Shown here one piece after another: positions 16,932 to 26,361 of a DNA stretch of 64,000 nt; position 1 is the first letter of the stretch; every line of letters begins with the position of its first letter. The stretch comes from Duffyella gerundensis (GTDB lineage: Bacteria; Pseudomonadota; Gammaproteobacteria; Enterobacterales; Enterobacteriaceae), in assembly GCF_001517405.1 (NCBI RefSeq), contig NZ_LN907827.1, forward strand, positions 1,680,587-1,744,586, in the 5' to 3' direction. Made by a program: the position numbers and the translations under genes. A model generated the notes under the pieces. The model saw only the letters and a program-made list of their open reading frames with translations. It was not told where the DNA came from and made no database searches.

Positions 16932-17516
16932 ATGAAATTAAAACTACCCGGCGTGCTGGGCGCAATATTACTGCTGGCGGGATGCGGTCAGCAGCATGCG
17001 GAATATCACGGCGGCGGTGGCACTCTTGAGGCCATCAACCATACCAAATGGGCCATTCAGTTCAGTGTTAACGGCCAGTCAGGCATCGATATTATCGGCC
17101 CCTTCCAGGGCGGCGGTGGCGGCTGTTGTTTCGGTGCGCCATCAACATGGGAGCCGGGAATGACGGTCAGGGTGGACTGGGAAACCTCGGTCGCTTTTGC
17201 CAGCGATGTCCCGGAAATACCGAAACCCAAACGTCCCAATCTGGATAACCTGGATGCGAAAACCGCCGATTCAGTAGCCAGGAAATACAATATTGAATAT
17301 CTCGCCTGGTGGGAAAAAGTAAAAAAACTGAGCCGCCAGCATTCGCTGACGGTCCCTGTTCCCGACTACACCGGGCAGAAAACCTGCGGCATCACCGTAC
17401 ACTTTCTGCCCTGTGACCAGGTGAAGGTTACCACCAGCTGCGCCGACTATGGTAACCCGCGTCACCCGATTAAAGAGCCTTTGGAGATGGAGGAGCCGAA
17501 GGTATGCCTGAAATAA
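16932..17516 (+). CDS. DUF3304 lipoprotein, array 1 copy 6 (presumed cognate immunity)
   Basis: This 194-residue lipoprotein is directly upstream of the only intact DUF2235 effector and overlaps it by 13 bases, so it is the most likely cognate immunity protein. Its central segment is unique: FASDVPEIPKPKRP as in copy 3, but DAKTADSVARKYNIEY, where AKTAD resembles copy 4. The last residues are VCLK instead of VCPK, because the overlapping effector start codons read ATGCCTGAA instead of ATGCCCGAA. Confidence 0.87.
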   Translation: MKLKLPGVLGAILLLAGCGQQHAEYHGGGGTLEAINHTKWAIQFSVNGQSGIDIIGPFQGGGGGCCFGAPSTWEPGMTVRVDWETSVAFASDVPEIPKPKRPNLDNLDAKTADSVARKYNIEYLAWWEKVKKLSRQHSLTVPVPDYTGQKTCGITVHFLPCDQVKVTTSCADYGNPRHPIKEPLEMEEPKVCLK

Positions 17517-19966
17517 TCACCAATCTGGTCTGGTATCCGCCAGAATTTCCCCGCTTAGGCCGGTTACCCACTCAGGCTGCGCTGGTGGGGGCAAACTGCC
17601 GTAAGCAGGACAGTGAGGATCAGCGGTTCCACAACGAACTGTGCCTTGCTGCCAAAAGGCGGGTGGTGCCGCCCTGCTGCAAGACCCTGCATATCAGTCT
17701 GTTTTTTGACGGCACCGGCAATAACCTTAATCACGACCTGAACATTGCCAGTCCGAAGCATCCCACTAACATCGCCCGCCTGTTTCAGGCCGCCATCGGC
17801 CAGGGCCATGCCGGCGGGCTGGGCAGCAAAAACCAGCAGCTGACCGACTTGCCGGACAGTGCCGGAAACAAGTACTACAAATATTATATTCCCGGCGTGG
17901 GCACGCCGTTCCCGGAGGTGTCCGATCTCGACTTCAGCGTTGTTGGCCTGGCAACCGCCAGCCACGGCGAAGAGCGGATCAACTGGGGGCTGCTGCGTAT
18001 TATTGATGCCCTGCGCCGTACCTGCGGAATGGACAGGCTTGATGACACTGCCTGCTGGGAATCCGTACAGGCGATGGGCACCTCAGTGGCGGCCTTTGGC
18101 CTGACCGGCGGCCGCAACCGCCGTGAGGAGTTTTGGCGCCTGCTGCTGGAGGCGGAACTGGCGAAAGCGCTGCGTATCGCCCTTAACCCGGGCGAACCGG
18201 GCAGGGTCCGGTTGCTGGGTATCAGGCTCTACGTCTACGGTTTTTCACGCGGTGCCGCCGCCGCGCGCGCCTTTGTAAACTGGCTGAGCGAGTTGCTGCC
18301 CGCGCCTGCGGACAAAAATGAGAAGCCTGAGCAGTGTCTGGCGGCGGGCGACCTGAAAATCCCGCTCAGCGTTGAGTTTCTTGGCCTGCTGGATACCGTG
18401 GCGTCGGTAGGCGTGGCGCATATCGCCCCGGTTGCCGAGGGGCACATGGGCTGGGCGGATGATACCCAGGAGCTGCCGGAAGAAAAGGCGTATGGCGGGC
18501 TGATTAAGCGTTGCGTGCATCTGGTTTCCTCTCACGAGCAGCGCCTGTGCTTCCCCCTTGACTCGCTACGCCGCACCGATGGCACCTTTCCGGCCAACAG
18601 CAAGGAGGTGATCTATCCGGGCATGCATTCGGACCTCGGCGGCGGCTACCCGCCGGGCGACCAGGGCAAGGCCGGCGGGCTAAATGATGGCCTGCTGCTG
18701 TCACAGATTGCCCTGCATGATATGTACGCAGCGGCCTTTGGCGCTGGTGCACCGCTCAAGGTGACTCCTGAAGCTCTTCCCGAAGCCCTTCAAAAAGATA
18801 GATGGCGAATTTTTCCTGCAAATCTTATTAATCAATTTTATATTGATTCTGCTTTAGCCATCCGTTTCAACGCCTGGCGTACCCTGACGCTGAATCTCCC
18901 CCCATCTACAGAAACCATCAGTGCTGAACAGGCCGCCACCTTTACCCCGGTTGACGTCCGCGTCAGCCTGGAAAAGGCCATCGACGAACAGATGGCCTGG
19001 ATTACCGCGTGGCGCATCGGCCGTTATGCGAATGGCAGTTATAAAACCCGGCGCTTTTATGTCGATGCCGCCGCCAGCGGCCGGGATAAGCACACCGACG
19101 CCGCCTTACGGCAAGCCGATAAAAACCAGCGGGATGCGCAGCAAAAAAGCGTGAAAGACGCGCGCAAAAAAATAGCGGCCGGAATGAAAAGAGGCGAGTT
19201 CAGGCTGCTGCCGCAGGGCCCTAAAGATTTCGACGCCGCCCTCGGGCAAACCCAGCTGCGCGAGGCGGCAGAAGAGTTTCGTCAGGACTATCATGGCGTC
19301 GCCCGGGAAACGCAGGGCGAATGGTTTTATCCGGCCATCGGGGGGCTACAAAGCACCCTTTACCTGCTTAATACCGACAACGAGTACGGCGAGTGGCTGA
19401 AGATGAAAACCGCCGCTGAAACCCATCTGGACGTGCTGTTTCCGGCGGCGGGCGAAGAGAGCAACGCCGGGCTGCCGGCCGGCCTGGTGCGCGCGTTGTT
19501 TGACGACCAGGTCCACGATTCCCGCGCCTGGTTCATGCACAACGCGCTGGGTACGCGCGAACCCTGGGGCGGCTATTTCCGTTATCGGATGGTCTATTCC
19601 GGCAGGGAAAGTAATAAACCGCTGTCGCCGCTGATAATCGCCGGAGCGGTGGTGGGCGCGGCCACGCTGGCCGGCGGCGTGGCGTTTATCATCAGGCAGA
19701 ATAACTCCCGAGACAGGCTGCTGGGCGCGGCGGGCATGTTCGGCGCTATCTCGCTGGAGACACAGGCCGTTGATCTGCTCTCCGGCAAACCCATCCCGAT
19801 GCTGCCGGGCGCGGCGCTGCTGAAGGCATTCACCCGCAAGCCGGGCGAGGTGGTGGCACAGCAAAAGGTGGCGATCGCGGCGCAACGGCTGGCGCTGGCG
19901 AAAGCGGCCATTCCGCCCGGCTGGCTGAAAAAACGCAGTCGACCATCACCACATAATCAAGGATGA
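17504..19966 (+). CDS. DUF2235 (Tle1-type) T6SS lipase effector
   Basis: The 820-residue protein has an N-terminal leader of about 60 residues (the part duplicated in the stubs), then the hydrolase core starting at LHISLFFDGTGNN. The GxSxG nucleophile is GFSRG with Ser248; HSDLGGGY places candidate Asp377, and HDSRAW provides candidate His671. A hydrophobic segment lies at about 708-730. DUF2235 T6SS proteins are phospholipases A delivered to the periplasm by VgrG. The start overlaps the immunity gene and the stop overlaps the PAAR-like gene. The catalytic Asp and His are assigned by pattern only. Confidence 0.9.
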   Translation: MPEIITNLVWYPPEFPRLGRLPTQAALVGANCRKQDSEDQRFHNELCLAAKRRVVPPCCKTLHISLFFDGTGNNLNHDLNIASPKHPTNIARLFQAAIGQGHAGGLGSKNQQLTDLPDSAGNKYYKYYIPGVGTPFPEVSDLDFSVVGLATASHGEERINWGLLRIIDALRRTCGMDRLDDTACWESVQAMGTSVAAFGLTGGRNRREEFWRLLLEAELAKALRIALNPGEPGRVRLLGIRLYVYGFSRGAAAARAFVNWLSELLPAPADKNEKPEQCLAAGDLKIPLSVEFLGLLDTVASVGVAHIAPVAEGHMGWADDTQELPEEKAYGGLIKRCVHLVSSHEQRLCFPLDSLRRTDGTFPANSKEVIYPGMHSDLGGGYPPGDQGKAGGLNDGLLLSQIALHDMYAAAFGAGAPLKVTPEALPEALQKDRWRIFPANLINQFYIDSALAIRFNAWRTLTLNLPPSTETISAEQAATFTPVDVRVSLEKAIDEQMAWITAWRIGRYANGSYKTRRFYVDAAASGRDKHTDAALRQADKNQRDAQQKSVKDARKKIAAGMKRGEFRLLPQGPKDFDAALGQTQLREAAEEFRQDYHGVARETQGEWFYPAIGGLQSTLYLLNTDNEYGEWLKMKTAAETHLDVLFPAAGEESNAGLPAGLVRALFDDQVHDSRAWFMHNALGTREPWGGYFRYRMVYSGRESNKPLSPLIIAGAVVGAATLAGGVAFIIRQNNSRDRLLGAAGMFGAISLETQAVDLLSGKPIPMLPGAALLKAFTRKPGEVVAQQKVAIAAQRLALAKAAIPPGWLKKRSRPSPHNQG

Positions 19967-19971
19967 AACGG

Positions 19972-20214
19972 ATGAAGAGTATTCGCGAAGGCGAGATGCT
20001 ACGGGAGTTCGGCGGCAAAGTGTGGGCGATTCAAAACTGCTGGAAGGGGATTGCCGCACAAAAGCGTCGGATTAACTACAACGAGCAGGGTATGGCCACC
20101 CGCTGCGAGGTCAGCAAGCGGCGGTCGCCTGTTACTCAGCCCGCGGCGCTGCACCGCTACCGCGGTATCAGCCTTGTGGCTAATGCATGTGCCGCCAGGG
20201 GTACTGTGCGATGA
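19972..20214 (+). pseudogene. Degenerate PAAR-like gene behind the effector
   Basis: The N-terminal half matches the intact PAAR at 11320 (SIREGEMLREFGGKVWAI, KGIAAQKRRINYNEQGM) and a later block, QPAALHRYR, matches QPVALQGNR. The conserved CACGC-x-LV end is replaced by GISLVANACAARGTVR, so the metal-binding cysteines are lost. The ATG at 19972 is preceded by AAGGA; an ATG at 19963 overlaps the effector stop. The frame is still open, so a shortened product may be made, but it should not fold as a PAAR tip. Confidence 0.65.
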
Positions 20215-21338
20215 GAGCCTTCCCCGAGTTTCCGGTCTGGAAGACCGCAAGCCCGCCCGCCGGTAAAATCTGGCTGGCCGCAGGAGCATTGATCATGCTG
20301 CTGACGGCGGGAAGCGGGGTTCTGTTACGCAAAAATGAGAGTGGCAGCATGATTTTCACGCTAATGCTCTTCTCTTTGGCAATCACCGGCGGCCTGTGGC
20401 TGTGCCAGCTGGTTTACTACCGCGCCTCATTGCATAACGTCATCGTCTGGCAGCAGGCGGTGGAGCAAGAGCATCAGCTGTGGTGGGAAACGCATCAACG
20501 TACGCTGGCCCTGCGTGACGTTGTGCTGATTGGCCCTGCCGGCAGTGAAACCGCTGACTGGCATCAGGTATTAAGCCGTGAGCGCCGTCCGCCAGAAGGG
20601 CATCAGGAATCTGGCGGTAAGGTTTTGCGTAGCGGCTGCATCTTCTCCCACGACATCGCGGCACGCGAGCAGCAGCTGGCGCGTTTGCTGGTGCTGTTAT
20701 GGCAAAAACAACAGCATGAACCTCCCGGTGCGTTTACCGCCGTTTTCTGGCTGGGCAGTGAAGCCGCCTGGCAGGCATTTGGTTCGCAGATGAACACCAG
20801 CTTTCCTGAGATCGAATTACCCGCACAACCTGAAATCTGGCATGGCGAAGCGACGTTATCGCGCATGGCGGCGCAGTTAGGTGAGGGCAATAGCCAACAG
20901 TTTTTGCTGGCCGGATGCCACGTCTGCGTTGCGTCTTCTGACCACCCGTTGCCCGCGGGCGAGTCGGCGGTGCTGTGGCGGATAGCCGTTGAGGGCCCTG
21001 TCGTGCTGCCGCGCGGCGAAGTTTTTTCTGCCGCGGATGGAGAGGCACTTAATGAGGTTTGCCAACGCGCGCTAAAACAGAGCGATCTCCACGATATCCC
21101 GGATGCCTGCGTGCTGTTTTCGCATCCCGGGCAGCCCCAGCTGGCTGAGACCGGCTGGAATGTCACGCATCATCTGCAGGACGCTTACTGGGGTGATGTG
21201 GGGAACATGCAGATGCCGATCGTGATCTCGCTGGCGGCACTTCATGCCCTTGAGCATCAACAACCCTGCGGCTGGATAGCCGCCGATCCTCATCACACAC
21301 TCGCACTTGGAATTGTTAAGCCTTATGGAAAAGGATAA
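20211..21338 (+). CDS. T6SS-associated membrane protein of unknown function
   Basis: The ATG at 20211 overlaps the preceding stop (ATGA), with AGGGG upstream, giving 375 residues. Two membrane segments lie near the N-terminus (about residues 17-37 and 47-67), followed by a soluble domain of about 300 residues with no motif I recognise. The 3' end overlaps tssM by 14 bases, so it is probably made together with the membrane complex. A gene of this size directly upstream of tssM suggests a TssM-associated accessory protein, but that is inference from position only. Confidence 0.75.
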   Translation: MRAFPEFPVWKTASPPAGKIWLAAGALIMLLTAGSGVLLRKNESGSMIFTLMLFSLAITGGLWLCQLVYYRASLHNVIVWQQAVEQEHQLWWETHQRTLALRDVVLIGPAGSETADWHQVLSRERRPPEGHQESGGKVLRSGCIFSHDIAAREQQLARLLVLLWQKQQHEPPGAFTAVFWLGSEAAWQAFGSQMNTSFPEIELPAQPEIWHGEATLSRMAAQLGEGNSQQFLLAGCHVCVASSDHPLPAGESAVLWRIAVEGPVVLPRGEVFSAADGEALNEVCQRALKQSDLHDIPDACVLFSHPGQPQLAETGWNVTHHLQDAYWGDVGNMQMPIVISLAALHALEHQQPCGWIAADPHHTLALGIVKPYGKG

Positions 21339-24300
21339 AGCCAGTCAACAAACCAAAAGCCTCTCTGCGGCATTCACCGGTGTGCTGGTCGTGGCTGCAA
21401 TCACCCTGATTATGCTGCTGGCCGGGTTGGCATACTGGTTTTTTGTTGAAAACGCGTCAGCGGAATGGCCGGTCATCCGCGGAGTGCTGATCGTCTGCAG
21501 CATTCTCTGGACGGTACTGACATGCCTGATCTTGCTGGCATTTCTGACGGTGCAGCTGTGGATCTTCAATCGGGTAAAGCAGCACTCCCCAGTGCAAAAG
21601 CGAGGCGCACGCCAAAGCCACGCCGCGCCGATCTCTATCACCGCGCTAAAAAAACACCTTCGCACCCGCTATCAGCTGTTCTGGCGTTACAAGGTGCGGC
21701 TGCTGTTGATTGTCGGTGATGACGCGGCGCGTGAGGCCCTGCTTCCCGGATTACAAAAGCAGCAATGGCTGGAGGGACAGCGCACCGTGCTGATTGATGG
21801 TGGCAGCCTGGGCGCGGAACTGGACGCCGATAAACTTGCCGCGCTGAGTAAGCTACGACGCAGCAGGCCGCTTGACGGTATTGTCTGGGTGCTGGCAAAC
21901 AGCCCGCCGCTGACCCTGCAGATGCAGGATAACGGCCTGCGCAGCCTGGAGAAGATCGCGCAGGCTCTGCGCTGGCAGCCGCCGGTCTGGCTGTGGCAGT
22001 TGTGCGGCAGTGACTGGCCGCAACAGGGGCGCGACGAGCAGACGGTCGGCGTGATGTTTTCCCCACGTGCGCGGCCGGAAGAGGTCGGTCAGCAGCTCGA
22101 TAGCCTGGCACCACAGTTGCGCGAACAGGGCATTGCGCAAATTACGCAGCAGCGCGAGCACGACTTTTTGCTACGGCTGGGCAGCGCGCTGCAGCAGGGC
22201 GAAAGCCAGCTGTGGCAGCAGCGTTTGAGCCGCTGGCTGACCAGCCATCAACGCATTCCGTTGCGCGGGCTGATGTTCAGCCTGCCCTCCGGCAGTCAGG
22301 CATCCGTCAGCCACGACCACGCGCTGATGCTCTCCGACAGCTGGAATGGCATCGTGAATGCCTGCCGCAGAATAACCGGCCGCCGCGTGGGTAGGGTGTG
22401 GCGGCAGACGCTGGCCTGCGGACTGATCGCTGTTATCGGCCTGTGGGGCATGGGATTGCTGCTCTCTTTTGTGCTTAATCACCAGCAGATCGTCAGCGTG
22501 GCAGAAAAAGCCCGCGCGCTGATAGAGGATCCGGCGGTTTCCGATCGCCAGCTCACCGATCTGCATACGTTGCGCAATGACGCCGGGCTGCTTAAGCATC
22601 GCCATCAGTACGGCACGCCGTGGTATCAGCGCTTCGGCCTCGATCACAATACGCCGCTGCTTGAGGCGATGATGCCCTGGTACGGCGTGGCGAATGCCCG
22701 CCTGATTCGCGATCCGTCCAGTGCCGCACTGCAACAGCGGCTGAGCGAACTGATTGAGCTACCGCCAAACAGTCCGCTGCGGGCAGAGCGCGCCAGGCCC
22801 GGTTACGATCAGCTCAAGGCGTGGCTGATGATGGCGCACCCGGACAAGGGTGACGGCGCCTTTTACGCGCAGGTGATGCAGCGCGTGCAGCCGACCCGAG
22901 AAGATCTCTCGCCCGGCCTGTGGCAGCGGCTGGCGCCGGACCTCTGGGGGTTTTACATCGACGAACTGCCACATCAGCCGCAGTGGAAAATCACGCCGGA
23001 TGCCACGCTGGTAAATCAGAGCCGCCAGGTGCTGTTGCAGCAGATTGGCCGCCGCAACGCCGAGAGCACGCTGTATCAGAACATGCTCAGATCGGTGCGC
23101 CGCAACGTAGCCGACGTCTCGCTGGAGGATATGACCGGCGGCACCGACGCGCGCCGTCTGTTCACCACCGATGAGATGGTGCCGGGCATGTTCACCCGTC
23201 AGGCATGGGAAGAGGGCGTGCAGCAGGCGATTGAGACCGCAGCCAACGCACGGCGCGATGAAATCGACTGGGTGCTGAGCGACAGTCGCCACAGTGTTTC
23301 CGCTGACCTGTCACCGGAAGCGCTCAGGGAACGGCTAACGCAGCGCTACTTCACCGACTTTGCCGGCAGCTGGCTTAATTTCCTCGGCAGTTTGCGCCTG
23401 AACCCTACCGATAACATTGCCGATGTGACCGACCAGCTAACGCTGATGAGCGATGTGCGTCAGTCGCCGTTGATTGCGCTAATGAACACGCTGGCGTGGC
23501 AGGGTCAGACCGGACAGCGGGGGGACGCGCTGTCAGACGCGTTGATTCAGTCGGCGAAGGCGTTGGTGGGCAGCAGTCAAAAGCCGGTTATTGACCAGAG
23601 TGCGGCCGGACCAAAGGGGCCACTCGACGAAACTTTTGGGCCGCTGCTGACGCTGATGGGCAGAAACAACGCCGCTAATGCCCTGTCCGGCGACGACAGC
23701 CTGAGTCTGCAAACCTATTTAATCCGCATCACCCGTGTGCGCCTGCGTCTGCAGCAGGTGGCAGGCAGTTCCGACCCGCAGGAGATGATGCAGACCCTGG
23801 CGCAGACGGTGTTCCAGGGGAAAAGCGTTGATCTGACTGACACCCGGCAATATGGCAGCCTGATTGCCGCCAGCCTTGGTGAAGAGTGGAGCGGTTTTGG
23901 TCAGACCATGTTTGTTCAACCGCTGACTCAGGCCTGGGAAACGGTGCTACAACCTTCTGCCACCAGCCTCAATGACAAGTGGGCGCGCGCCGTGGTAGCC
24001 GCGTGGCGTGACGCGTTTGACGGACGCTACCCGTTTGCTGCCAGCAATAACGATGCCTCGCTGCCGATGTTGGCCGAATTTCTGCGTAAGGATAGCGGGC
24101 GCGTCGAGCGCTTCCTGAACGCTGAACTGAGCGGCGTATTGCACAAAGAGGGCAGCCAGTGGGTGCCGGATCGCACTCACGGCCAGGGGCTGACTTTTAA
24201 TCCGGCGTTTATCAGGGCGCTCAACCAGCTGAGCCAGCTGTCAGATGTACTGTTTACCGATGGCAGCCAGGGCATCAGCTTTGAGTTGCAGGCGCGACCG

Positions 24301-24741
24301 ACGCCAGGTGTGGTGCAGACGCAGTTGACCATCGATGGCCAGCAGCAGACCTATTTCAACCAGATGGCAGAATGGCAGACCTTCCGCTGGCCAGGCGAAA
24401 CCTTTAAGCCGGGCACGATGCTGACCTGGAGCACCGCCAGCGCCGGAACCAGGCTGTTTGGTGACTACAGCGGTAGCTGGGGACTGATCCGCTGGCTGGA
24501 GCAGAGTAAGCGTCAGCAGCATAACCGTAGCCAGTGGATGATGAGTTTCACCGCCCCGGACGGCAACGTGTTGCAGTGGGCGATGCGCTCGCAACTGGGC
24601 AGCGGCCCGTTACAGCTGCTGCAACTGCGTAATTTCACGCTGCCGACAGAAGTTTTTAGCGTTGATGCTGCGATGACAGCACAGGCGCTGGCACTGACGG
24701 AAAACGATCGTATTACCGCCACGGAAGGAGGTGTTGAATGA
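21325..24741 (+). CDS. tssM: T6SS inner-membrane protein TssM (IcmF family)
   Basis: The ATG at 21325 gives 1138 residues, full length for the family. Two N-terminal membrane helices (within about residues 13-75) and a third at about 363-385 enclose the cytoplasmic domain; the remaining 750 residues are periplasmic and should contact TssJ. Where other TssM proteins have a P-loop, this one reads VGDDAAREALLPGL, so nucleotide binding is unlikely; some enterobacterial TssM proteins share this. The second, truncated TssM at 56597-58702 does have a P-loop. The stop overlaps tssA. Confidence 0.94.
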   Translation: MEKDKASQQTKSLSAAFTGVLVVAAITLIMLLAGLAYWFFVENASAEWPVIRGVLIVCSILWTVLTCLILLAFLTVQLWIFNRVKQHSPVQKRGARQSHAAPISITALKKHLRTRYQLFWRYKVRLLLIVGDDAAREALLPGLQKQQWLEGQRTVLIDGGSLGAELDADKLAALSKLRRSRPLDGIVWVLANSPPLTLQMQDNGLRSLEKIAQALRWQPPVWLWQLCGSDWPQQGRDEQTVGVMFSPRARPEEVGQQLDSLAPQLREQGIAQITQQREHDFLLRLGSALQQGESQLWQQRLSRWLTSHQRIPLRGLMFSLPSGSQASVSHDHALMLSDSWNGIVNACRRITGRRVGRVWRQTLACGLIAVIGLWGMGLLLSFVLNHQQIVSVAEKARALIEDPAVSDRQLTDLHTLRNDAGLLKHRHQYGTPWYQRFGLDHNTPLLEAMMPWYGVANARLIRDPSSAALQQRLSELIELPPNSPLRAERARPGYDQLKAWLMMAHPDKGDGAFYAQVMQRVQPTREDLSPGLWQRLAPDLWGFYIDELPHQPQWKITPDATLVNQSRQVLLQQIGRRNAESTLYQNMLRSVRRNVADVSLEDMTGGTDARRLFTTDEMVPGMFTRQAWEEGVQQAIETAANARRDEIDWVLSDSRHSVSADLSPEALRERLTQRYFTDFAGSWLNFLGSLRLNPTDNIADVTDQLTLMSDVRQSPLIALMNTLAWQGQTGQRGDALSDALIQSAKALVGSSQKPVIDQSAAGPKGPLDETFGPLLTLMGRNNAANALSGDDSLSLQTYLIRITRVRLRLQQVAGSSDPQEMMQTLAQTVFQGKSVDLTDTRQYGSLIAASLGEEWSGFGQTMFVQPLTQAWETVLQPSATSLNDKWARAVVAAWRDAFDGRYPFAASNNDASLPMLAEFLRKDSGRVERFLNAELSGVLHKEGSQWVPDRTHGQGLTFNPAFIRALNQLSQLSDVLFTDGSQGISFELQARPTPGVVQTQLTIDGQQQTYFNQMAEWQTFRWPGETFKPGTMLTWSTASAGTRLFGDYSGSWGLIRWLEQSKRQQHNRSQWMMSFTAPDGNVLQWAMRSQLGSGPLQLLQLRNFTLPTEVFSVDAAMTAQALALTENDRITATEGGVE

Positions 24742-26324
24742 CCACGCTGCAAAACTTAGTCATCGCCTGTGATGCCGAAGCGGGCACGCTAATGCGCCTG
24801 GCACAGGCGCGGACGGATGTCTGGAACGCCTGGCTGCTGCCGCTTAGCGATGTTCGGCCCGAGGGCGATGAACCTGGCTATGACGATGACTTCCAGCGCA
24901 TGCGTGAGGAGATGAACAAGCTCTCAGGCATTGATACCTCGCTGATCTGCCAGCTTGCCGAAAAGCTGCTGACCGCGGTCAGCAAAGACCTGCGCGTGGT
25001 GACTTTTTACATCTGGGCACGCCTGCATCAGGACGGCGAGACCGGTCTGGCTGAAGGGCTGGAGCTGTTGGCCGCGATGCTGCAGCGCTTTGGCGTGCAG
25101 CTGCATCCGCAACGTGAACGCAGCCGTAAATCTGCGCTGGAATGGCTTGGCAGCGGACGCGTACTCGACAGCCTGTCGCGCTATCCGGAGGTGGATATGG
25201 CCGCCATGCAGCGTATCACTGGTGCCTTGCTGCTGGTGGATCAGGTGATGCAGTCGCTTGCCGAAGCGCACCGCCCGCAGTTTGGCGGGCTATGCCTGGC
25301 GCTGGAAAATCGACTGGCTCAGAGCGGTGGGGCGGGCAGCCTGGTGCCGCAGACCAGCCGCGATGATCCGCTGTCTGCTGCGGCGCCTTCTGCCACGCTG
25401 AATGCCGTAATCTCCGGCCGCGATCTGCTCGACCAGGCGAAAATACTGGCGGGCTATCTGCGCGATCGCCCCGGAGGCTGGCTGGCGGGTCATCATCTGA
25501 TGAAAAGCATACGTTGGGACACGCTGACCGAACTGCCGCCACTTGATGCCAGCGGACGGACTCGCCTCGCGCCGCCGAAGCCGGATCACCGTGCTCACCT
25601 CAAGCGCCTGCACCTGCAGCAGAGCTGGATGGAATTGCTGGAGCAGGCTGACAGCCTCTATGCCCAGGGCGTTAATCATCTGTGGCTGGATGTGCAATGG
25701 TACAGCTGGCAGGCGCTGGGGAAACTGGACGGTGACACGGTGCGGGCCGATATTCTTTGCCGTGGCGTCAAAGGGCTGTTGTCGCGGCTGCCCGGGCTCG
25801 AATCGCTGGTGTTCAACGACGGCACGCCCTTTGCCGATGAGGTTACGCAGAACTGGATAGCTCAGCAGGTGAAGGATGATCCGGTTGGCTGGGGCTCGCA
25901 GGCGGTGACGTCGACCGTGCGCAGCGATGAGCAGGTACTGTTGCTGGAGCCCGAGCTGCTGGCACGGATTGACAGCGACGGCATCGAAGCCGCGTTCGGC
26001 TGGTTGCAGTCGCGTCCGGACATGATGTCGGCGCGCGATCGCTGGCTGATGCGCCTGCTGATGGCGCGCGTGGCGGAGCAGTACGCCCGGCATGATTTGG
26101 CGCTCCATCTGCTCGGCGAGCTGGAAAAGGGCGCACACACCCTGACGCTGCAGCACTGGTCGCCGGAGCTGCTGTTTGAGGTGCGGGCGCGACGGCTTAA
26201 GCTCTTGCGCATCAAAGCCGCACGCAGCGAAACGGACAAAACCCACATTCAACCGGAGATGGACGCGCTGCTGAGTGGCTTAATCAGCCTCGACCCGGCG
26301 CGCGCGGCCATTCTCTGCGGTTAA
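24738..26324 (+). CDS. tssA: T6SS sheath-assembly cap protein TssA
   Basis: This 528-residue protein has an N-terminal ImpA_N domain (about residues 10-130, including LEWLGSGRVLDSL just after) and a C-terminal VasJ-type domain (about 280-520). TssA primes baseplate assembly and then rides the distal end of the growing sheath. It starts within the tssM stop (ATGA). A paralogue with the same N-terminal domain but a membrane segment is encoded at 35297-36637. Confidence 0.93.
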   Translation: MTTLQNLVIACDAEAGTLMRLAQARTDVWNAWLLPLSDVRPEGDEPGYDDDFQRMREEMNKLSGIDTSLICQLAEKLLTAVSKDLRVVTFYIWARLHQDGETGLAEGLELLAAMLQRFGVQLHPQRERSRKSALEWLGSGRVLDSLSRYPEVDMAAMQRITGALLLVDQVMQSLAEAHRPQFGGLCLALENRLAQSGGAGSLVPQTSRDDPLSAAAPSATLNAVISGRDLLDQAKILAGYLRDRPGGWLAGHHLMKSIRWDTLTELPPLDASGRTRLAPPKPDHRAHLKRLHLQQSWMELLEQADSLYAQGVNHLWLDVQWYSWQALGKLDGDTVRADILCRGVKGLLSRLPGLESLVFNDGTPFADEVTQNWIAQQVKDDPVGWGSQAVTSTVRSDEQVLLLEPELLARIDSDGIEAAFGWLQSRPDMMSARDRWLMRLLMARVAEQYARHDLALHLLGELEKGAHTLTLQHWSPELLFEVRARRLKLLRIKAARSETDKTHIQPEMDALLSGLISLDPARAAILCG

Positions 26325-26361
26325 TTACCCCCTCCGATACTCACCTTACTCAGGTTTTATT

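Noticed and set aside
25290..26252. Long open frame on the minus strand inside tssA (similar ones at 8163-9083 and 27166-28200)
   Set aside because: These mirror GC-rich, strongly coding plus-strand genes, have no recognisable protein features and no ribosome binding sites; they are codon-bias shadows.
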